Part shown: in pieces, positions 49,489-57,686 of the stretch
How the letters are laid out: the number at the start of each line of letters is the position of its first letter
How positions within the stretch are numbered: position 1 is the first letter of the stretch
Source: Cnuibacter physcomitrellae
Lineage (GTDB): Bacteria > Actinomycetota > Actinomycetes > Actinomycetales > Microbacteriaceae
Assembly: GCF_014640535.1 (NCBI RefSeq)
Contig: NZ_BMHD01000002.1
Location: 240,843 to 304,842 of the forward strand
Direction: 5' to 3'
DNA: 64,000 nucleotides
Position numbers and translations under genes: made by a program
The notes under the pieces: model-generated
Told to the model about the DNA's origin: nothing
What the model saw: only the letters and a program-made list of their open reading frames with translations
Database searches by the model: none

Positions 49489-51192
49489 TCAGCCCGCGGC
49501 GGCGCGCTCCTCGGCCTCCCGAGCCAGCAGCAGGTAGCAGCTCGCCGTCCAGGTGTAGGCGCGGTCGCGCAGGCCCGCGCCGGTGAGGGCGTCGAAGTTC
49601 TCCGCGAAGCCGGAGCGCTCGCACAGGCGCCGGAAGCGCTCGCTGATCCGGTCGGCCAGCGCGGTCTCCCCCGCCTGCCGGAGGCCGTCCTCGACGAGCA
49701 CGGTCGACGGCGCCCAGACGGGTCCGCGCCAGTATCCGTCCGCCTCGTACTCCGGGCTGTCGACGAGCTCGGTGGCGGGCCCGAAGTCGGTCAGGTGCCG
49801 TTCGATCCGCGCGGCGAGGAGTCCGTTGATCTCGTCGGGGAGCTCGGGCGACGCCACGATGGGCAGGGTGTTCAGCAGCGAGGTGGTCGTGCTCGCGCGC
49901 CCGCTCTCGGGCGCGCGAGCGACGAAGGACTCCCCGTCCCACAGCTCCAGCAGGGCCGCGCGGATCGACCGCGCCTCAGCGCGCCAGCCCACGGCGTCCT
50001 GGTCGCGCGCCACCTCGACCGCCAGGCCGGCGAGCGCCTCCAGCTGCACCACGAGGAAGGCGGCGAGATCGGGCGCCTCGATGACGCGGTCGCGGTCGAA
50101 GGTGGTGGCGTTGTCCCATCCGCTGTCGTTGCCGTGCTGGTAGTGAGCGAGCGGATGCCCGGGAACTCGTCGGCGGTCGAGCCAGAACCGGGTCCAGGCT
50201 GCGAGCGCGTCGTAGATCTCGACGAGCTCGGAGGGCGTGAGCGGGGCGCCCAGGGAGGCGCGGAGCTTGCGGAGCGCCCATCCGTGGATCGGCGGCTTCA
50301 CGAAGTTGTAGAGCACCTCGGAGTGCGTGACCGAGTCGGGCAGCGCTCCCGAGGGGTCCTGGAAGTCGAAGACGACCCGGAACTGCTCCACGGCCTCGCG
50401 CGGCAGGCCGGGTGCGAGGGCGAGCGCGTTGAAGCAGTGATCCCAGCTCCAGACCTTGTCCATCCAGTGCTTCGACATGACGATCGACTCGCGCTCGAGG
50501 AACCCCTTCGGCGACACGGTCGCCGACCAGAGCACGTAGCTCGCCGCCGCGGCGGCGGGTGAGCGCTCGCTCCGCCAGGGCGCCACCCGCTCCACGTACT
50601 CGTCGAACTCGGCCTCGACCTCGGCCACGAGGTCGTCGAACGACCGGCGAGCCGAGTACGGGGCTCGCGCGGTCTCGTACTCCTCGATCGCGATCTCCCA
50701 CTCGGCCCCGCTCGCGAGGATCGAGCGGGCGCCCGCGCCCAGCAGCTCGGCCCCGGTGACGGCGATCTCCCCTGCCACGACGGTGACGCGGTACCGTCGT
50801 CCGGTCTCGTAGGAGGTGAGGACCGCGGCGCCGTCGACCGGGTCGCGGAAGAGGTACGACCCGGTGAAGGGCGTGAGCTCCGAGGTCGCGTCCGCGATCG
50901 TCATCGCCAGTCCGCGTCCGCGCATCCGGAGAGTGCTGTCGTCCTCGAAGACGGCCTCGACCGCTCCCTCGGGCGTGCGCCAGCGGAGGCACGCCGGCGA
51001 GGCCTCGAGCGTGGGCGCCTCGGCGTCCGGTTCGAAGCGGACGATCGGGTGCATCCCGGTCTGGTGCGACACGAGGTGCAGATGCTCGCGCATCGTGTGC
51101 AGGCCGACCACCGGAGAGACGTCGAACCACGCGCCGCGACGGCTGAACGGGATCTCGCGGATGTCGAACGACAGGCGGGACGGTGCTGTCAC
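49489..51192 (-). CDS. GH63-like glycoside hydrolase (MGH1-type alpha/alpha-barrel)
   Basis: A 567-residue cytoplasmic glycosidase with an N-terminal beta-sandwich and a C-terminal (alpha/alpha)6 barrel. The catalytic-region motif is YQHGNDSGWDNATTFD, with the general acid Asp in DSGWDN, and WSWDHCFNALALA resembles the acidic pair of GH63/GH15-type barrels. EADGYWRGPVWAPSTVLV is another family block. The GTG at 51192 follows AGAGG. It is the last gene of the LacI-ABC-GH operon. The likely substrate is an alpha-linked mono- or disaccharide; the family name is safer than a substrate. Confidence 0.8.
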   Translation of the reverse strand: MTAPSRLSFDIREIPFSRRGAWFDVSPVVGLHTMREHLHLVSHQTGMHPIVRFEPDAEAPTLEASPACLRWRTPEGAVEAVFEDDSTLRMRGRGLAMTIADATSELTPFTGSYLFRDPVDGAAVLTSYETGRRYRVTVVAGEIAVTGAELLGAGARSILASGAEWEIAIEEYETARAPYSARRSFDDLVAEVEAEFDEYVERVAPWRSERSPAAAAASYVLWSATVSPKGFLERESIVMSKHWMDKVWSWDHCFNALALAPGLPREAVEQFRVVFDFQDPSGALPDSVTHSEVLYNFVKPPIHGWALRKLRASLGAPLTPSELVEIYDALAAWTRFWLDRRRVPGHPLAHYQHGNDSGWDNATTFDRDRVIEAPDLAAFLVVQLEALAGLAVEVARDQDAVGWRAEARSIRAALLELWDGESFVARAPESGRASTTTSLLNTLPIVASPELPDEINGLLAARIERHLTDFGPATELVDSPEYEADGYWRGPVWAPSTVLVEDGLRQAGETALADRISERFRRLCERSGFAENFDALTGAGLRDRAYTWTASCYLLLAREAEERAAAG

Positions 51193-51268
51193 GGTGGACC
51201 TCTCCAGACGGTGTGCTGCGGGACGGATGGCGGGTGAGGCCAGGGACGCGAGGACCGGCTCGGGCGGG

Positions 51269-53203
51269 TCACTCCCCCACGGGGAGGAAGACTCGCATGG
51301 TCGCCGGCCCGCGCTCGGCCCAGCGGTGATACGGGACGAGCGCGAGGTCGAGGGGAGCCGTCCGGGTGGCGGAGGGGCGTCGCGAGCCGTACGGGAACGC
51401 TCCGTCGACGGTCTCCCGTGCGTCGACGGTGGCGGTGAGCCGCGCCCCGTCGCCGTGGGCCACCGGCGCCGAGGACGTGACCGCACGCACGTCGTCGAGC
51501 GAGATCCCGTCGGGCAGGTCGGTCGACTCGAGGCAGAGCACGAGCGGCCCGCGCTCGACCGCGACCGTGTCGCGCACTCCGTCGATGCGAGGATCGGGCC
51601 AGGTGAACCGCGGCGATGTCGGGAGCTCGAGGACGACCCGGTCGCCCGCGGCGAACCTCCGCGTCACGTCGGCCCAGCCGGGCTCGACCGGCATCGGGTC
51701 GCCGTCCCCGACCCGGAGCGACGCATCCGGCGCCCACGAGGGGATGCGGAGGCGCAGCCGACGCACCCCGTCCGGTGCCTCGACGACGTGGACGCGCACG
51801 ATCCCCTCGGCGGGGTAGGCGGTGTCGATCCGCAGGACGAAGCCGCCGGCGCGCACCTCCCCCGCGGCGTACTGCAGCAGCGCGAGCCCCTCGGTGTCGA
51901 CCGAGGCGACGTAGGAGCCGAGGGAGGCCAGCGTCCGGGCGACGTTGGTCGGGCAGCAGGAGACGTCGAACCAGGGGGCTCGGATGCCGCCTTCGGCGCG
52001 CCTGTTCACGCCGTCGCCCGCGGGAGCGCCGGGTTCCCGCTGCTGCAGTGGGTTGGCGTAGAAGAAGGTGGTGCCGTCGGCGCTCGGCGAGGTGGCGACC
52101 ACGTTGAAGAGGGTGCGCTCGATGAGATCGGCGTATCGGACCTCTCCGGTGGCGAGGTAGAGGCGCCAGGCGAGCATGATCGATCCCACCCCGGCGCAGG
52201 TCTCACAGTAGGCGCGGTCGGCCGGGAGCTCCCAGTCGTCCCCGAACCCCTCGTCCTGATGCCGGGATCCCATGCCGCCTGTCAGGTAGGTGCGGCGCGC
52301 GACCGTGTGCTCCCACTGGCGCGTGACGGCGTCGAACAGCTCGTCGTCGTCGGTCTCCACCGCGACGTCGAGTGCGCCGGCGGTCAGGTACAGCGCGCGG
52401 ACGGCATGACCGCGCAGGACGGCCGCCTCCCGCACGGGCACGTCGTCCTGGAAGTACTCCGCCGACAGCAGCGGCCGCACGGGCAGGGTGCCGCGGCCGC
52501 GGCGGTCGATGAACAGGCGCGCCTGTTCGAGGTAGCGACGCTCGCCGAGAGCGCGCCCGCTCTCGACGAGCGCCACCTCTATCTCGGGGTGGCCGCAGAC
52601 CGCATCCAGCCCGCCCTCCCCGAACTCTTCGCAGATCTGATCCGCCGCACGACGGGCGATCTCGACGAGACGATCGTCGTGCCCCGTGCGGAAGCGCGCC
52701 ACGCCCGCCTGGATCAGGTGGCCGGCGTTGTAGAGCTCGTGCCCCATCGCCAGATCGGACCAGCGCGGCGGGCGTCCCGGATGCCCGAACGCGGTGTTCA
52801 GGTAGCCGTCGTCGTCCTGCGCGGCGCCGATCCGGTCGACCAGGGCATCGAAGGTCGCCTCCAGCCCCGCGTCGGGCGTGCGCGCGAGGTCCCAGGCCAT
52901 CGCCTCGAGCAGCTTGTAGACCTCGGAGTCGGAGAACTGCCACCCCGGACGCGAAGGCGCGGCCTCGCCGCGGGCGACGCGGTCGAAGTTCTCCAGCCAG
53001 CCCAGGCGCTCCATCCACTGCAGGCAGTGCTCGAGCGTGGCGGCGCTGTTGATCGCCTGGCGTCGGCCCCAGAAGCCGTCGGCGTCGAGCTGGACGTCGG
53101 TGACGGCGACGCCCTGGATCGCCGACCTCGTCGGCCGCACCGGCGCCGCACAGGCCGCCGCGGCGTCCGAGAGCGGATGCGCGATGCTGGTGGGCAGGGT
53201 CAC
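51269..53203 (-). CDS. GH127-family beta-L-arabinofuranosidase
   Basis: A 644-residue hydrolase of glycoside hydrolase family 127. The catalytic zinc/cysteine site is visible: RAYCETCAGVGS (Glu and first Cys) and WFDVSCCPTNVARTL (the Cys pair including the nucleophile). The GH127 barrel starts at GVAVTDVQLDADGFW and a C-terminal beta domain follows. Members release L-arabinofuranose from short arabinan or hydroxyproline-linked oligosaccharides, so plant-derived material is a likely substrate. No signal peptide, so it acts inside the cell on imported sugar. The GTG at 53203 is 4 nt after the permease stop. Confidence 0.9.
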   Translation of the reverse strand: MTLPTSIAHPLSDAAAACAAPVRPTRSAIQGVAVTDVQLDADGFWGRRQAINSAATLEHCLQWMERLGWLENFDRVARGEAAPSRPGWQFSDSEVYKLLEAMAWDLARTPDAGLEATFDALVDRIGAAQDDDGYLNTAFGHPGRPPRWSDLAMGHELYNAGHLIQAGVARFRTGHDDRLVEIARRAADQICEEFGEGGLDAVCGHPEIEVALVESGRALGERRYLEQARLFIDRRGRGTLPVRPLLSAEYFQDDVPVREAAVLRGHAVRALYLTAGALDVAVETDDDELFDAVTRQWEHTVARRTYLTGGMGSRHQDEGFGDDWELPADRAYCETCAGVGSIMLAWRLYLATGEVRYADLIERTLFNVVATSPSADGTTFFYANPLQQREPGAPAGDGVNRRAEGGIRAPWFDVSCCPTNVARTLASLGSYVASVDTEGLALLQYAAGEVRAGGFVLRIDTAYPAEGIVRVHVVEAPDGVRRLRLRIPSWAPDASLRVGDGDPMPVEPGWADVTRRFAAGDRVVLELPTSPRFTWPDPRIDGVRDTVAVERGPLVLCLESTDLPDGISLDDVRAVTSSAPVAHGDGARLTATVDARETVDGAFPYGSRRPSATRTAPLDLALVPYHRWAERGPATMRVFLPVGE

Positions 53204-53207
53204 GGCG

Positions 53208-54026
53208 TCAGTCCTTCACTGCGCCGGCGGTGACACCGGCGGCGACGTAGCGCTGGGCGACGATGAGAAGGATCGCCGCGGGGATGGAGGCCACGACGGC
53301 GGTCGCCATGATGGCGTTCCACTGCGTCGTGTTGTTGCCGATGTAGGCGTAGATGCCGAGGGTGACGGGCTTCAGGTCGGAGTTCCGCGCCAGGGTCGAG
53401 GCGAAGACGAAGTCCGACCAGGCCCAGAGGAAGGCGAACAGCGCGACGGTGAGGGCGGAGTTGCGGCTCAGCGGGAGCACCACGGAGACGAAGGTCCGCC
53501 AGGCACCGGCGCCGTCGACGCGGGCCGCCTGCAGGAGCTCGCGAGGCAGGCCGCTCATGAACGCGGTGAACAGCAGCACGCCGAACGGCACCGCGATCGT
53601 CGAGTCGGCCAGGATCAGCCCGCCGATGCTGTTGAGGAGGCCGAGCCGAACGTAGATGGCGTAGAACCCCATCGCCATCACGACGCCCGGGATCATCTGG
53701 GCGACCAGCAGCACGAAGTTGAGGGTGCGCCCGCCTCGGAGGTTCAGCAGGGAGATGGCGTAGCCGGCCGGTGCCGCGATCACGACGGTGAGCACCACGC
53801 AGCCGAGACCGATGAGGAGGCTCGTGCCGAGGTTCGGCAGCTGCTGACGCAGCACCTCGGTGTACCCGTCGAGGGTGGCGTCGAAGGGGAAGAGGTGCGG
53901 CGGATCGAGCCGGAGGTCCTGCGTCTTCGTGAACGAGACGTTGACCATCCAGTACACGGGGAAGAGCATCAGGGCGATGAAGACGATGCCGAGCACGGTC
54001 TTCCACCACGGGCGGCGGGCGGTCAT
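53208..54026 (-). CDS. ABC sugar transporter permease (MalG-like)
   Basis: A 272-residue inner-membrane permease with six hydrophobic segments: VLGIVFIALMLFPVYWMVNV, VLTVVIAAPAGYAISLLNLR, and the EAA motif region AARVDGAGAWRTFVSVVLPL that contacts the ATPase. MalG-like carbohydrate importers of CUT1 type pair with a MalF-like subunit encoded just upstream. Its ATG overlaps that gene's stop by four nt. No ATPase gene is present in the operon; CUT1 systems in actinobacteria commonly share an MsiK-like ATPase. Confidence 0.93.
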   Translation of the reverse strand: MTARRPWWKTVLGIVFIALMLFPVYWMVNVSFTKTQDLRLDPPHLFPFDATLDGYTEVLRQQLPNLGTSLLIGLGCVVLTVVIAAPAGYAISLLNLRGGRTLNFVLLVAQMIPGVVMAMGFYAIYVRLGLLNSIGGLILADSTIAVPFGVLLFTAFMSGLPRELLQAARVDGAGAWRTFVSVVLPLSRNSALTVALFAFLWAWSDFVFASTLARNSDLKPVTLGIYAYIGNNTTQWNAIMATAVVASIPAAILLIVAQRYVAAGVTAGAVKD

Positions 54027-54994
54027 GACGACTCCTGACGGCGCTGGGTGCGCAGATACACGAAGCCGAAGATCAGCGCGATGACGATGAGGATGTTGCC
54101 GACCGCGGCGGCCGGCGACAGGTCGGGCTGTCCGGTGCCGAACGCCTCCCGGTACGACCAGATCGCGAGGGTCGTCGTGGAGTCGGCGGGGCCGCCCTTG
54201 GTCATGATCCAGATGATGTCGACGACCTTCAGCGTGTAGACGAGCCCGAGCAGCAGGGTGATGGCGGAGACCGGGCGCAGCAGCGGGAAGGTCACGCTCC
54301 AGAACTGCCGCCACGGGCCGGCCCCGTCGAGCGAGGCCGCCTCGTACACCTCGGCGGGGATGTTCTGGAGACCCGAGTAGAGGATCACGAGGTTGAACGG
54401 GATCCCGAGCCAGATGTTCGCGATGATCACGGCGAGCATCGAGGTGTCCGGCGAGGTCAGCCAGTTGATCTGGCCGAGGCCGAACGCCTGCAGCACGGAG
54501 TTGACGACGCCGTTGTCGCTGTTGAGCATCCAGGCCCAGGTCGAGCCGGAGACGATGAGGGGAAGCAGCCAGGGGACGAGGAACAGCGCTCGCAGCACCC
54601 CGCTGAGCCGGAAGCTGTTGCGGAAGAACACCGCGAGCGCCAGGCCGATCGCGTACTGGAAGACGAGGGACGCCACGACGAAGACGGCGGTGTTCGCGAG
54701 CGCCTGCCCGAACAGCGGCGAGGTGAGGACGGTGACGTAGTTGTCGAGGCCGACGAACTCGGCGTTGCCCTGGACGAAGGCGCGCACCGTGTAGTCGTGG
54801 ACGCTGAGGTCGATGCTCCGGATGAGCGGATACGCGTAGAACGCGAGCAGGTAGATCACCAGCGGGGCGGCGAACGCCACCGCGATCCACCGGGAGCCCT
54901 GGAGCCGGCCGGCGCGGCGACGCCGGGGCTCGGCGTCCGCCTTCGTCGGGGCGGGTCGCGTCGGCGGGGCCGCCGGCGCGGTGGAGATCGCCAT
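54023..54994 (-). CDS. ABC sugar transporter permease (MalF-like)
   Basis: A 323-residue permease with six hydrophobic segments: WIAVAFAAPLVIYLLAFYAY, FVVASLVFQYAIGLALAVFF, and the EAA loop EAASLDGAGPWRQFWSVTFP. It heads the MalF/MalG pair of the CUT1 importer. The second of two adjacent ATG codons (54994) is preferred because AAGGAG is then at the ideal distance. An unstructured basic N-terminal tail (EPRRRRAGRLQ) precedes the first helix. Confidence 0.93.
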   Translation of the reverse strand: MAISTAPAAPPTRPAPTKADAEPRRRRAGRLQGSRWIAVAFAAPLVIYLLAFYAYPLIRSIDLSVHDYTVRAFVQGNAEFVGLDNYVTVLTSPLFGQALANTAVFVVASLVFQYAIGLALAVFFRNSFRLSGVLRALFLVPWLLPLIVSGSTWAWMLNSDNGVVNSVLQAFGLGQINWLTSPDTSMLAVIIANIWLGIPFNLVILYSGLQNIPAEVYEAASLDGAGPWRQFWSVTFPLLRPVSAITLLLGLVYTLKVVDIIWIMTKGGPADSTTTLAIWSYREAFGTGQPDLSPAAAVGNILIVIALIFGFVYLRTQRRQESS

Positions 54995-55042
54995 CATCTC
55001 TCCTTCGCTTCTGTCGTCGATCGACGTCGTCGTGGGGTTGAT

Positions 55043-55086
55043 CAGGTGCCGGGGCGGGAGGGAGGAGCCACCCACCCCGGCACCTG
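55043..55086 (-). terminator. Intra-operon attenuator hairpin after solute-binding gene
   Basis: CAGGTGCCGGGG (55043-55054) pairs perfectly with CCCCGGCACCTG (55075-55086) in the 95-bp gap between the binding-protein and permease genes. Such a stem usually lets more binding-protein mRNA accumulate than permease mRNA. Confidence 0.7.
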
Positions 55087-55089
55087 ACG

Positions 55090-56355
55090 TCACTTGCCGT
55101 TCGTCGCGGAGGACGCGGCCTGCTGGGCAGCGGTCAGCGCATCCTGGGGCGAGGAGGCCCCGGAGAGCGCGCTCTGCACGGCGGTCCACAGCTGCTCGGA
55201 GATCAGCGGGTAGTCCGTCCCCAGGTTGTCGCTCGTCCGCCCCTTCGCGGCCTGCACCGCGGAGACCCAGGTCTCGAGCTCGGGGTGCTCCGCGAGCAGC
55301 TTGTCCTGGCCGTCCTTGGTCGGCGGGATGTAGTACGCGAAGGTGTTCGCCGTCTCGACGAAGCCCTCGGGCGTCGTCATGCAGTCGATGATCTTCTTCG
55401 TGGTCTCGTACCGGGAGGTGTCCTTCTGCACGGGCGCGGTGATGAACTCGCCGCCGGTCGGTGCGGGCGCGACGCCGGACGTCTCGGCGGGGAGCTCGAT
55501 GACGCCGGTCTTGAACGGCTGGTCGGCGGCGCTGTTCACCTGCCACGTGCCGTTCTCCCCGAACGCGAAGTCGCCGGTGAGGAACTCCTCCCACGACGTG
55601 TTCTGGGAGTTGCTGATCACGGACTGCGGCGCGTACCCCTTCTTGACCCAGTCGGTCCAGAGGTCGAGGGCCTTGACCGCCTCGGGCGAGTCGAGCTTCG
55701 TCAGGTCGGCGCCGGCGCCCCAGAACCACGGGAGGAACTGGAACGAGCCCTCCTCGGTGTTGATCCCCGCGAAGGTGATGCCCTTGTGGCCCGCGGCGGT
55801 CACCTTGGCGAGCGCGTCGGTGAGCGAGGCCCAGCTGGTGATCGACGCCGGGTCGACGCCGGCGGCGGACAGGATGTCGGCGTTGTAGTAGAGCGCGAGG
55901 GTGTTCGCCCCGATGGGGATGCCGTAGTCCTTGCCGTCCAGCTCGCCCGCGGCGAGGAGGTTGGCGTCGATGTCGGACGTGTCGAGTCCGAGGTCGTCGG
56001 TGGTGGTCAGCATCCCGGTCTCGGCCAGGGTCGACACGGCGGGGTTGTCGAGAAGGATGATGTCGGGCGCCGTGCCCTCCTGTGCTGCCAGGAGCGCCTG
56101 GTTGGTCAGGGCGGTGGTGTCGTACGCGGTGCGCTGGATCGTCACCCCGGCTTCCGTGCCGCAGGCCTGGACCCGGTTGGCCCAGTCGGAGCCGTCCTCG
56201 TGCTGCGGGTACGGGTCCCACCAGGTGTAGGTGCCGCCGGCGGAGTCCGACGACGCGGTGCCGCCGGAGCCGGACGACGAGCAGCCGGCGAGAGCGCCGA
56301 CGGCCAGCGCCGCGACTGCGACGACGAGCGGCCCTCGAATCGTCTTGATGATCAT
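55090..56355 (-). CDS. Sugar ABC transporter substrate-binding lipoprotein
   Basis: A 421-residue extracellular lipoprotein. The signal peptide ends in the lipobox ALAGC (Cys at about residue 25) followed by a Ser/Gly-rich linker. The mature protein is a cluster-1 (CUT1) solute-binding protein: YGIPIGANTLALYYNADILS, SWEEFLTGDFAFGENGTWQV, and MTTPEGFVETANTFAYYIPP. AAGGAGG lies before the ATG. It feeds the MalF/MalG permease downstream. The tryptophan-rich start (TYTWWDPYPQ) is typical of oligosaccharide binders. Confidence 0.94.
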   Translation of the reverse strand: MIIKTIRGPLVVAVAALAVGALAGCSSSGSGGTASSDSAGGTYTWWDPYPQHEDGSDWANRVQACGTEAGVTIQRTAYDTTALTNQALLAAQEGTAPDIILLDNPAVSTLAETGMLTTTDDLGLDTSDIDANLLAAGELDGKDYGIPIGANTLALYYNADILSAAGVDPASITSWASLTDALAKVTAAGHKGITFAGINTEEGSFQFLPWFWGAGADLTKLDSPEAVKALDLWTDWVKKGYAPQSVISNSQNTSWEEFLTGDFAFGENGTWQVNSAADQPFKTGVIELPAETSGVAPAPTGGEFITAPVQKDTSRYETTKKIIDCMTTPEGFVETANTFAYYIPPTKDGQDKLLAEHPELETWVSAVQAAKGRTSDNLGTDYPLISEQLWTAVQSALSGASSPQDALTAAQQAASSATNGK

Positions 56356-56399
56356 GATGTTCCTCCTTGAACACGTCCGGGGAACCGGACCTCGTGGTG

Positions 56400-57422
56400 T
56401 CAGTGACGGGATGGCGGTACGGCTGTACTGCCGCGATCGTCGATCCGGGGCGCGAGCAGATCGACGACGGTGGTGGCCGCGTCGACGGTGCCGTCGATGC
56501 GGGAGATCAGGCGCTCGACCGCGCGTCGGCCGAGGTCGTCGGCGGCGCTGTCGATGGCGGAGTACGGGAGAGAGAACGTGCGAGCGAAGTCGTCGGAGTA
56601 GCGGCCGATGACCGAGATGTCGGCCGGCGCCGTCAGCCCCCGCGAGTGCAGCACGTTGGGCAGGGCGGCGGCCGCCGCCTCGTTGTTGAGCAGCAGGCCG
56701 GTGGCCGACGGATGCTCGTCGAGCAGCTGCTCGAGCTCTCGCCCGATCTCCGGCTGGCTCGAGGATCCGAAGTGGTGGTGCAGCTCGATGCCGAGCTCGG
56801 CGGCACGCTGCTCGGCCGCGTTGGCCAGGCGCCAGACGTACGCTCCCCCGCGCTCGAGCACGTGCTCCGGCTGCGAGACGAGGATGAGCGAGCGGTGGCC
56901 GAGCTCGTGGAGCGTCTCCACCATGAGCCGCCCCGCCGCCACGAAGTCGAGGTCGAACGCATCGATGCCGGTGGGATCGCCGGGGAGGCCGACGAGGGAT
57001 CCGGGCTGGGGTGCCTGACGGAGGATGTCGAGCCGGTCGTCGTTCTCGGCGACGTTGAGGAGGATGAAGCCGTCGACCATCCGCGAGTTGGAGATGCGCT
57101 TCAGAGCGGCGACGCCGTCCTCGTCGGTGAGGAGCAGGGTGTCGTAGCCGCGCTCGCGGGCCTGGTTCGTGACCCCGAGGATGTACTGCAGCATCGCAGG
57201 CGCGAACTCGTCCTCGAGGAAGCGTGCCAGGAGTCCGATGACCTTGGTCTGGGAGGTGGCGAGGGCCTTGGCGCCGGCGTTGGGCGTGTAGCCGAGGCTG
57301 CGGACGGCCTCCTCGACCTTCTCACGGACCTCCGGCGAGATGGAGCGCTTGCCCGAGAGCGCGTACGACGCCGTGCTCCGAGACACTCCCGCGACGCGGG
57401 CCACGTCTCCGATCGTCACCAT
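56400..57422 (-). CDS. LacI-family transcriptional repressor of the sugar operon
   Basis: A 340-residue LacI/GalR regulator: N-terminal helix-turn-helix VTIGDVARVAGVSRSTASYA, hinge helix region SLGYTPNAGAKALA, then a periplasmic-binding-protein-like ligand core. It starts the operon lacI-binding protein-permease-permease-GH127-GH63, all on the minus strand. The binding-protein gene begins 44 nt after its stop. Two TCGAACCGGTTCGA palindromes immediately upstream of it are evident operators, so it is autoregulated with the operon. The inducer is probably an arabinose- or glucose-containing oligosaccharide. Confidence 0.93.
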   Translation of the reverse strand: MVTIGDVARVAGVSRSTASYALSGKRSISPEVREKVEEAVRSLGYTPNAGAKALATSQTKVIGLLARFLEDEFAPAMLQYILGVTNQARERGYDTLLLTDEDGVAALKRISNSRMVDGFILLNVAENDDRLDILRQAPQPGSLVGLPGDPTGIDAFDLDFVAAGRLMVETLHELGHRSLILVSQPEHVLERGGAYVWRLANAAEQRAAELGIELHHHFGSSSQPEIGRELEQLLDEHPSATGLLLNNEAAAAALPNVLHSRGLTAPADISVIGRYSDDFARTFSLPYSAIDSAADDLGRRAVERLISRIDGTVDAATTVVDLLAPRIDDRGSTAVPPSRH

Positions 57423-57443
57423 GAGGTCTCCATCGTCCTAGCG

Positions 57444-57472
57444 TCGAACCGGTTCGATTCGAACCGGTTCGA
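57444..57472. promoter_or_regulatory. Tandem LacI-type operators
   Basis: Two identical 14-bp palindromes, TCGAACCGGTTCGA at 57444-57457 and 57459-57472, separated by one base. The central AACCGGTT is typical of LacI-family half-site symmetry. Their immediate upstream position, just beyond a TAGGAC -10-like box at 57435-57440, blocks RNA polymerase when occupied. Confidence 0.85.
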
Positions 57473-57621
57473 CGATAACGCCCCGAGTTCCGGAGCGCAA
57501 GACCCGCGTGGGGAGGCGGTCGTCGAGGGACCGCGGTCGCCGAACGGCGAGAAGGCGCCCCTCGATTCACCCGGGAGGGGCGGTTGCGCGCCGCTCGGCG
57601 TAGTGGTCAGCGCCGTGCCGT

Positions 57622-57658
57622 GGTCTGGGTTCGCGCACTGCGCCCGCGAACGCAGACC
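57622..57658 (-). terminator. Hairpin after pepsin-like gene
   Basis: GGTCTGGGTTCGCG (57622-57635) pairs with CGCGAACGCAGACC (57645-57658) with one mismatch, 28 nt beyond the minus-strand stop. Confidence 0.6.
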
Positions 57659-57686
57659 CGGGCGACGCGGCGCGGACGGCGCGGGC

